From Gammaproteobacteria bacterium (GTDB lineage: Bacteria; Pseudomonadota; Gammaproteobacteria; Arenicellales; Spongiicolonaceae): DNA of 11,518 nucleotides. The position numbers and the translations under genes were made by a program. A model generated the notes under the pieces. It saw only the letters and a list, made by a program, of their open reading frames with translations. It searched no databases and was not told the origin of the DNA. This document shows positions 6,522 through 11,518 of the stretch, piece after piece. Each line of letters starts with the position of its first letter. Positions within the stretch are counted from its first letter, which is position 1. The stretch spans positions 1-11,518 of the forward strand of contig RKSH01000053.1 of NCBI GenBank assembly GCA_007570945.1, read 5' to 3'.

Positions 6522-7695
6522 AACCGTCAGGGCCAAGGTGTTTCGCTGGAAAGGCGAGGTCGTTCCGCCGCAGAGTCATTTCTGCACCAATCCCATGGAC
6601 ATTCTTGCCGGCGCTGACTCAGGCCGCGACACCATGGCGCCGTTTCGTTTTCACGAATGGCTGGTGGTGGAGGTGGAATGCGACAACGGGCTGGCGGGAA
6701 CCGGCAACGCCGCGCTGGCGCCGTCGGTGGCCCAAAGGGTGGTCAATCATTTTCTGGCGCCGCTGGTCATCGGCGCCGACCCCTGGGATTATGAGTTGCT
6801 GTGGCAGCGGATGTACCGCAGCACGGTGGCCTGGGGCCGGAAAGGCGTTGCCATGGCGGCGATTAGCGCGGTGGATTTGGCCATCTGGGATATTTTGGGC
6901 AAGGCGGCGCGCAAGCCGGTGTTCAAATTACTGGGCGGCCGGCTGAAAGACAAAATACCGGTTTACGCAAGCAAACTTTACAGCCAGCCGCTGGACTCAT
7001 TGGCCGCCGAGGCGGAAAAGTACCGGCGGCAAGGCTTTCAGGCGGTGAAAATGCGTTTTGGCTGGGGCCCGGCCGACGGCGCCCCGGGCATGCGGCGCAA
7101 CGTGGATTTGGTCAAAACGGTGCGCGATGTGGTGGGGGACGATGTGGACATCATGGCGGAGGCCTACATGGGCTGGACCATGGAATACGCCCGGCGCATG
7201 CTGCCGTTGTTGTCGCCCTTTAATTTGCGCTGGCTGGAGGAGCCGGTGCTGCCGGACCACATCAACAATTACGCCGAGTTGCGCGCGCTGAGCGATATCC
7301 CCATCTCAGGCGGCGAGCATGAGTTCACCCTGCATGGGTTCCAGCAGTTGCTGGATGCGGGCGCCGTGGACGTTGTGCAATACGACACCAACCGGGTCGG
7401 CGGCATCACCGCGGCGCGCAAAGTCAACGCGCTGGCGGCGGCGCACGGCGTGCCGGTGATTCCCCACGCCGGGCAGATGCACAACTATCATCTGGTGATG
7501 TCCGACCTGAACTGCCCCATGGCCGAGTATTTTCCGGTGCATGGCGTGGAAATCGGCAATGAATTATTTTATTACCTGTTCGACGGCGAGCCCGAGCCGC
7601 GGGACGGATTCCTGCAGTTGTCGGATGACGTGCCGGGCCTGGGCATTGCCCTCAGCACCGGGCACGCCGGGGATTTTGACGTTGTGGAAGAGTGA
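6511..7695 (+). CDS. Enolase-superfamily sugar-acid dehydratase (rhamnonate dehydratase-like)
   Basis: This 394-residue protein is a member of the mandelate racemase/muconate lactonizing family. The N-terminal capping domain covers about residues 1-130, followed by the barrel. KMRFGWGPADGAPGMRRN (180-197) closely follows the layout of L-rhamnonate dehydratase (K-x-x-x-x-WGP-x-DG-x-x-G-x-R). Likely metal ligands are E217 (MAEAYMGW), E243 (WLEEP) and E269 (SGGEH). The acid/base dyad is H319 (VIPHAG) with D292 (YDTNRVGG), and E339 (AEYF) sits near the end of the barrel. Such enzymes remove water from aldonic acids to give 2-keto-3-deoxy acids. Glu at the first ligand, where Asp is usual, is notable. 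The ATG overlaps the PdxA-like stop by 11 bases. The substrate could be a rhamnonate-like or other aldonate, and the exact identity is open. Confidence 0.88.
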   Translation: MKIKTVRAKVFRWKGEVVPPQSHFCTNPMDILAGADSGRDTMAPFRFHEWLVVEVECDNGLAGTGNAALAPSVAQRVVNHFLAPLVIGADPWDYELLWQRMYRSTVAWGRKGVAMAAISAVDLAIWDILGKAARKPVFKLLGGRLKDKIPVYASKLYSQPLDSLAAEAEKYRRQGFQAVKMRFGWGPADGAPGMRRNVDLVKTVRDVVGDDVDIMAEAYMGWTMEYARRMLPLLSPFNLRWLEEPVLPDHINNYAELRALSDIPISGGEHEFTLHGFQQLLDAGAVDVVQYDTNRVGGITAARKVNALAAAHGVPVIPHAGQMHNYHLVMSDLNCPMAEYFPVHGVEIGNELFYYLFDGEPEPRDGFLQLSDDVPGLGIALSTGHAGDFDVVEE

Positions 7696-7714
7696 AAGGG
7701 GGCCGCGCCCGGCA

Positions 7715-9604
7715 TCACCCCATCCATCGCCGCCGCCAGGCCTGAAACATCAGCGTCGTCCACAACGTTATTTCGTGGTTGCGCCGGCCCGACAAGTGTT
7801 CCCGCCACTGGCGTCGCACCGGGACGTTCTGGAATAAACCGTGCGCGTTCAGCGATTGTTCGCTGAGCAAATCTTCCGCCCATTCGCGCAACGGGCCGCG
7901 CAGCCAGTTGCTGTAGGAAACCACAAAGCCCTGCTTGGGGCGGTCGATGAGTTTGCGCGGGACATGCTTGTACAAAACGTTGCGCAGCACCCACTTGCTC
8001 TCGCGCCCGCGCAACTTGAAACGGTTCGGCAGACTCCAGGCAAAGGCCACCACCCGGTGGTCCAGAATCGGCACCCGCACCTCCAGCGACACCGCCATGC
8101 TGGCGCGGTCCACCTTGGTCAGAATGTCATCCGGCAGGTAGTTCAGCGTGTCGATGAACAACATGCGCGACAGTGCATCTTCGAGCAATACTCCGGGGTC
8201 GGCGATGGCGGCGGTCACCTCGGCATCGCCGATGTGCGGCATCAGTTCGCGGTGGTGCCAGGCGTTAATGCGGTGGTAGCGCAGGCGCCCTTCGCCCACC
8301 GCCAGCCGCTGCCGCTGGTGGCGAATGAAGTCTTCCAGCCGCCGCGGCCGCCGCGATTCCGGAATGTAATTCCACAGTTCGGTCACCGTTTTGCGCACCC
8401 GCCGTTTTATGGCGTCGGCGCGCGAGGCGTTGCGGCGCAGCACCAGCGGATATTGGCCGTAGCCGGCAAACAACTCATCGCCGCCGTCGCCGGACAGCGC
8501 CACCGTCACATTGCGCCGCGTCAACTCGGAGAGGATGAAAGTGGGAATCATGGACGGGTCGGCGAAAGGCTCGTCATAAACATCGGCCAGTTTTGGAATC
8601 ACCCGCTGCACATCGGCAGCCGTGACATACAACTCGGTGTGGTCGGTGCCGAGGTGCCGCGCCACCGCGGCGGCGTGGGGTGCCTCGTCGCCCTCCTCAA
8701 AACCGATGGAAAAAGTGCGCACCGGCCGCGCCGACAGAGATTGCATCAGCGCCACCACTGTGGACGAGTCGATGCCGCCGGACAGGAACACGCCGAGCGG
8801 CACGTCGGCAATCATCCGTCGCCGCACCGCATCGGTGAGCAGGCGTTCCAATTCCCTCACCGCCGCGCCGTCGTCACCAATAAACGGCGCCTTTTGCGCG
8901 GCGCGGATGATGTCGGTGAGTTTCCAATAATGCTCGGTGGAGGTTGCACCGTCGGCGCCGCGGACCAGCATTGCGCCGGGCGCCAGCGAGTGGATGTCTT
9001 CATAAATGCTGAGCGGATTCGGCACGTAACTGAAGCGCAAAAAAGACGCCGCGGCCAGGGGCGAGATGCGCGGCGTCCATTCGGGGTGGGCGCGCAGCGC
9101 CTTGAGTTCCGAGCCGAACAGAAATAATTTTCCCGCGGCGCCATAGTACAGCGGCTTGATGCCGAGTCGGTCGCGGGCCAGATAAAGTTTTTGCTCCCCG
9201 CTGTCCCAGGCCGCAAAGGCGAACATGCCGATGAGTTTTTCCAGCGTCGCCCGCACCCCCCATGCGGCGCAGCCTTCCAGCAGCACCTCGGTGTCGGAGT
9301 GGCCGCGAAAAGTTTTGCCGGCGCGGGCCAGGTCGTCGCGCAACTCGGCGGCGTTATAAATCTCGCCGTTGTACACCAGCGTCCATCGCCCGCAGGCCGA
9401 CGCCATGGGCTGGTGGCCGGCGTCGGACAGGTCAATAATGGAAAGCCGCCGAAACCCCAGCGCAACCCCGGCCCGCGCATCGCACCACACCCCGCCGTCA
9501 TCGGGCCCGCGCGAGCGCAAGGTGTCGGCCATGGCCCCGGCCGTCACCCGCAAACGGTCTTTAGATGCGCCAGCTTGAGTGATAAAACCGGCTAAGCCGC
9601 ACAT
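7715..9604 (-). CDS. asnB: Asparagine synthetase, glutamine-hydrolysing (AsnB family)
   Basis: This 629-residue protein has two domains. Residues 1-215 are a class II glutamine amidotransferase with nucleophile Cys2 (MCGLAGF), RSRGPDD (31-37), NGEIYN (79-84) and SDTEVLLEG (103-111). From about 245 onward lies the ATP-pyrophosphatase synthetase domain with the PP-loop LSGGIDSST (274-282) and SGDGGDELFAGY (371-382). Ammonia from glutamine is passed to an adenylated carboxylate, classically aspartate giving asparagine. All key residues look intact. Many such genes sit in polysaccharide clusters, where they may amidate a sugar or another acid instead, and the adjacent glycosyltransferases make that possible here. 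It ends 19 bases from the converging dehydratase gene. Confidence 0.92.
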   Translation of the reverse strand: MCGLAGFITQAGASKDRLRVTAGAMADTLRSRGPDDGGVWCDARAGVALGFRRLSIIDLSDAGHQPMASACGRWTLVYNGEIYNAAELRDDLARAGKTFRGHSDTEVLLEGCAAWGVRATLEKLIGMFAFAAWDSGEQKLYLARDRLGIKPLYYGAAGKLFLFGSELKALRAHPEWTPRISPLAAASFLRFSYVPNPLSIYEDIHSLAPGAMLVRGADGATSTEHYWKLTDIIRAAQKAPFIGDDGAAVRELERLLTDAVRRRMIADVPLGVFLSGGIDSSTVVALMQSLSARPVRTFSIGFEEGDEAPHAAAVARHLGTDHTELYVTAADVQRVIPKLADVYDEPFADPSMIPTFILSELTRRNVTVALSGDGGDELFAGYGQYPLVLRRNASRADAIKRRVRKTVTELWNYIPESRRPRRLEDFIRHQRQRLAVGEGRLRYHRINAWHHRELMPHIGDAEVTAAIADPGVLLEDALSRMLFIDTLNYLPDDILTKVDRASMAVSLEVRVPILDHRVVAFAWSLPNRFKLRGRESKWVLRNVLYKHVPRKLIDRPKQGFVVSYSNWLRGPLREWAEDLLSEQSLNAHGLFQNVPVRRQWREHLSGRRNHEITLWTTLMFQAWRRRWMG

Positions 9605-9647
9605 GGTATGTCTGCGCTGCAGGGTGAGGGCGTTGGCATGGCGGCGA

Positions 9648-9656
9648 AATATAGCA
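9648..9656 (-). promoter_or_regulatory. Possible extended -10 promoter for asnB
   Basis: Read on the minus strand this is TGCTATATT, an extended -10 (TGn plus TATATT), in the 67-base gap between the glycosyltransferase stop and the asnB ATG. It would give a leader of about 35-40 bases. No recognisable -35 lies 16-18 bases upstream, so asnB may have its own weak promoter or simply be read from the glycosyltransferase. Confidence 0.35.
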
Positions 9657-9671
9657 CATGGGCGGCGGCAG

Positions 9672-10622
9672 TTATCCGTTGTTTAGCGCCATGCGTGCCA
9701 GGGGCAGGTATTGCGTTTCAATAATTTGCGCCACATCAAAATTCTTTTTTGCGTAATCGCGGATTTGCCGGCGCATGCCGAGGGCGACGGCGCGGTTTTT
9801 TGCAATAACAGCGGCGACATGCGCGCGGTCGGTGATTTTTTCCTCCGGGACGAGGTCAATGAACGGCAGCGACACATCCAGATTGGCCGCGCCGGCCTCG
9901 GACGCCACCAAACCGAGGCCGCCGGCCATGGCTTCCAGGCACACATTGGCATGCCCCTCGGATTCGCTCAGCAGCACCAGGTTGGCGTAGTCGGTTAAAT
10001 CATTTTCCACTTGTTCCCGGCTCCACTCGCCGAGATAATCTTTGCCGAGGGCGATGTCATCCTCCACCGGCCCGGCAAAATAAAGTCCGGGAATTCCGCG
10101 CAACAGATGCTGCCGCTTTCTGCGGTTGATGATGGCCAGGCAAATGGAGCGGTCTTGGTGCCTTGGCGTTTCGGTGAAGCGGTACCTTTCGGTCATCAAA
10201 CCGTTGGGAATGGTGTGGGCGCGACCGGGTGCGGCGCCGGCCGCCAGGTAATGCCGCCGGATGTTTTCGGACAGGCAGATGATGTGCGTTTTTTTGCGCA
10301 GCGCGCGGCGGTGGTAAGGGTAAGTCGCCAGTGAAACGCCCGGCGAATGGTCGGTGAGAAAAACGGCGCGGCATTTCAGCCAGCGGCTCAGATCAAAGTA
10401 GCGGGAATTTTTGATATGCACCAGGTCGGCGCGGAAAGAATTCACCTCGCGGACGATTTTCAGCCGCCGCGCAATGCTTGCGCCCTCCACCATGCCGGCC
10501 ACACGCACCTCATGCCCCAAGCGCTCCAGAATTTGGCGGTAGTTGTGGATGCCCAACTGAATGCCGCCGTAGGCCACCGGCGGAGCCGGCGGACCGGCGC
10601 ATAAGAGGAAGGCGATTCTCAT
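9672..10622 (-). CDS. Glycosyltransferase, GT4-like (GT-B fold)
   Basis: This 316-residue cytoplasmic sugar transferase is probably for surface-polysaccharide or lipopolysaccharide assembly. The N-terminal domain has MRIAFLLCAG, then the YGGI loop (18-21), then HNYRQILERLGHEVRVAG (26-43). The linker has ICLSENIRRHYLAAG (115-129) and HTIPNGL (136-142). The C-terminal donor-binding domain shows the EX7E motif E222-GHANVCL-E230, followed by AMAGGLGLVASEAGAANLD. The sequence is shorter than the usual 350-400 residues of GT4 enzymes; the region around 160-190, which normally carries the 'GRL...KG' segment, reads AIINRRKRQHLLRG and looks compact. Donor and acceptor are unknown. It lies upstream of asnB on the same strand and diverges from a second glycosyltransferase. 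Confidence 0.85.
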   Translation of the reverse strand: MRIAFLLCAGPPAPPVAYGGIQLGIHNYRQILERLGHEVRVAGMVEGASIARRLKIVREVNSFRADLVHIKNSRYFDLSRWLKCRAVFLTDHSPGVSLATYPYHRRALRKKTHIICLSENIRRHYLAAGAAPGRAHTIPNGLMTERYRFTETPRHQDRSICLAIINRRKRQHLLRGIPGLYFAGPVEDDIALGKDYLGEWSREQVENDLTDYANLVLLSESEGHANVCLEAMAGGLGLVASEAGAANLDVSLPFIDLVPEEKITDRAHVAAVIAKNRAVALGMRRQIRDYAKKNFDVAQIIETQYLPLARMALNNG

Positions 10623-10705
10623 CGCGCCGTCTCGGCCCGGCGCGGGGCTGCCCGGTTGGGGGGGCCTTAATTGTCCTTAAGTGCCCTTGGCGGCCGGCCG
10701 GTGTA

Positions 10706-10734
10706 TTGACTGGCGCGCAAAAATCCCTTATTTT
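10706..10734 (+). promoter_or_regulatory. Sigma70-type promoter for the right-hand glycosyltransferase
   Basis: TTGACT (10706-10711, five of six consensus bases) is followed after exactly 17 bases by TATTTT (10729-10734, four of six). Transcription would start near 10741 and leave a leader of about 88 bases before ATG 10829. The promoter lies wholly inside the inverted-repeat segment. Confidence 0.55.
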
Positions 10735-10749
10735 TCGCCGCTGACGGTG

Positions 10750-10803
10750 GGTGGGGTTGCCCTGGCGGTTTACTTAACCGCAATGTCCGGCCGCAACCCC
10801 ACC
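10750..10803 (+). other. Large hairpin in the glycosyltransferase 5' leader
   Basis: An 11-bp outer stem pairs GGTGGGGTTGC (10750-10760) with GCAACCCCACC (10793-10803). Within it an inner 6-bp stem pairs GCGGTT (10765-10770) with AACCGC (10776-10781) around the loop TACTT. No T-run follows on the plus strand, so it is not a standard terminator. It would form in the mRNA between the predicted start site and the ATG. No known riboswitch class is recognised. Confidence 0.6.
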
Positions 10804-10828
10804 GACAAAAAAACCGCAGAAAACCGCC

Positions 10829-11518
10829 ATGAAAGCCGCCCGGCCATCGCACTTAAGGACAATTAAGAACGGACCCCAGGATTCCTCCCCCATCGGCATT
10901 GTTATCAACAGCATGGAAGGCGGCGGTACTGAGCGGTTTGCGCTTTTGCTTGCCGAAAGGCTGGCGGCAGCGGGGCGGCGGGTGGACCTGCTTTTGTGCA
11001 GTGCCAAAGGGCCTTACCTGCCGGCGGTGCGCTGTTATGCGCGGGTGTGCACATTGCATACGCGTTATTGGAGCAGCCGCCGGCGTGAGTTGCGCCGCAA
11101 TGTTCACAAGTCGGTCCGCATCGCGCATTTCGGCCCGCGCTGGAGTCCGCTGTGGCTTTCATGGCTGCGGGTGGCGGCGCGCCTGCCCGGCATCGCGCCC
11201 GCATTGCAGAGCGGCAAACAGGCGCACACCGCCCTCGCCGTCGCCGACTACATTTGCCGGGAGCGGCCGCGGGCCCTGCTTGCGCTTCTGGAGGGCGGTG
11301 AAGTCGCGGCGCTGCTCGGCAACAGATTGGCGGCGCAGAAAACGCGGGTGGTGGTTTCGTTTCGTTGCGCGATGGTGGACCGGAAACCCGCCGCGTTGCG
11401 CCTGGCCCGAATCATCCTGCCCTGGGCCGACGCCCTCACCGCCAACTCCGATGGGCTCGCCGATGATGCGGCGCGCGGGATGAACCTGCCGCGCCAAAAT
11501 ATCCGCACCATATACAAC
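10829..11518 (+). CDS. Glycosyltransferase, GT4-like, N-terminal part (runs off the window)
   Basis: This gene is open from ATG 10829 to the last base, giving 230 codons without a stop; an in-frame TAA at 10775 limits the start and no other ATG, GTG or TTG lies between. The protein begins MKAARPSHLRTIKNGPQDSS, and GT-B homology starts at PIGIVINSMEGGGTERFALLLAERLAAAGRRVDL, the GGxE/GGTER nucleotide-sugar glycosyltransferase N-terminus. Later marks are LALLEGGEVAALLGN and VVVSFRCA, then LPWADALTANSDGLADDAARG and NIRTIYN, which match the interdomain region of GT4 enzymes. The donor-site EX7E motif should lie beyond the window. It is divergent from the other glycosyltransferase. The first 20 or so residues lack family similarity and partly come from the inverted repeat; no clear ribosome-binding site precedes the ATG. 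Confidence 0.82.
   Translation, partial: MKAARPSHLRTIKNGPQDSSPIGIVINSMEGGGTERFALLLAERLAAAGRRVDLLLCSAKGPYLPAVRCYARVCTLHTRYWSSRRRELRRNVHKSVRIAHFGPRWSPLWLSWLRVAARLPGIAPALQSGKQAHTALAVADYICRERPRALLALLEGGEVAALLGNRLAAQKTRVVVSFRCAMVDRKPAALRLARIILPWADALTANSDGLADDAARGMNLPRQNIRTIYN

Larger units (their letters stand above)
10666..10867. repeat. 202-bp segment bounded by perfect 19-bp inverted repeats
   Basis: The left arm at 10666-10684 is CTTAATTGTCCTTAAGTGC. The right arm at 10849-10867 is its exact reverse complement, and pairing stops at the neighbouring bases on both sides. The arms are AT-rich inside GC-rich surroundings and each contains two TTAA boxes. The interior holds a promoter and a hairpin but no convincing gene. 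This could be a small non-autonomous mobile element (MITE-like) or a paired regulator-binding site. No target-site duplication is visible immediately outside the arms, and no other copy is seen in the window. Confidence 0.75.

Noticed and set aside
7841..9127. Plus-strand open frame of 428 codons opposite asnB
   Set aside because: It is antisense to an intact AsnB protein, is rich in His, Arg and Gln as expected for a complement frame of GC-rich DNA, and has no recognisable domain.
10722..10738. AAAAAT/ATTTTT short hairpin as a terminator
   Set aside because: The stem is six A-T pairs without a GC core, and the second half overlaps the better-supported -10 element at 10729-10734.
10667..10866. 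Two open frames of 61 codons, one per strand, both ending in ALKDN-stop (10681-10866 plus; 10667-10852 minus)
   Set aside because: The shared ending is a direct result of the 19-bp inverted repeat (GCACTTAAGGACAATTAA reads A-L-K-D-N-stop). Neither frame shows family features or a ribosome-binding site.
10899..11483. Plus-strand open frame of 194 codons over the right end
   Set aside because: It is an out-of-frame shadow. The frame starting at 10829 carries recognisable glycosyltransferase motifs and is open to the window end.
1..11518. CRISPR arrays, insertion-sequence transposases, phage genes or toxin-antitoxin pairs
   Set aside because: No regularly spaced direct repeats, transposase or integrase motifs, or small paired genes were seen on either strand.

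Overview
The window looks like GC-rich chromosome from a proteobacterium, most likely an uncultured or marine-type gammaproteobacterium. The main support is the left edge: the end of a type III pantothenate kinase (coaX), an SPOR-type membrane protein and tRNA-Thr(UGU). This order resembles the birA-coaX-SPOR-tRNA-tuf block of many gammaproteobacteria. The taxonomic call is an inference from gene order and GC-rich coding style, not from a marker phylogeny.

Region 1 (1-926) is the housekeeping block. The coaX stop overlaps the SPOR gene start, and the SPOR stop lies one base before the tRNA, so the three are packed as a single transcription unit.

Region 2 (951-7695) is a tight forward catabolic cluster: an AraD1/GguC-type fumarylacetoacetate-hydrolase-family enzyme, a GntR/FCD regulator, a three-part TRAP transporter (DctP, DctQ, DctM), a divergent PdxA-like dehydrogenase and a rhamnonate-dehydratase-like enolase-superfamily enzyme. 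Junctions overlap by 1 to 11 bases at 1940, 4213-4216, 5490-5493 and 6511-6521. The one substantial gap (2630-2747) holds a perfect TTGTATACAA palindrome and a second TGT-N3-ACA site, which suit the cluster's own GntR regulator, followed by a strong ribosome-binding site for dctP. The likely logic is uptake of a sugar acid by the TRAP system, dehydration to a 2-keto-3-deoxy acid, NAD-dependent oxidation, and hydrolytic or dehydrative breakdown by the FAH-family enzyme. No sugar-acid kinase, aldolase or SDR dehydrogenase is visible, so the PdxA-like protein is the only oxidoreductase here. The exact substrate cannot be read from the sequence.

Region 3 (7715-11518) is a surface-polysaccharide region. 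On the minus strand a GT4-like glycosyltransferase (10622 to 9672) precedes an AsnB-type glutamine amidotransferase/asparagine synthetase (9604 to 7715), which converges on the catabolic cluster with a 19-base gap. Divergently, a second GT4-like glycosyltransferase starts at 10829 and runs off the window end. Its reading frame stays open to the last base.

The most unusual non-coding structure lies between the divergent glycosyltransferases. A 202-bp segment (10666-10867) is bounded by perfect 19-bp inverted repeats. Inside it are a good sigma70-type promoter and a large leader hairpin, and its right arm runs into the first codons of the downstream glycosyltransferase.
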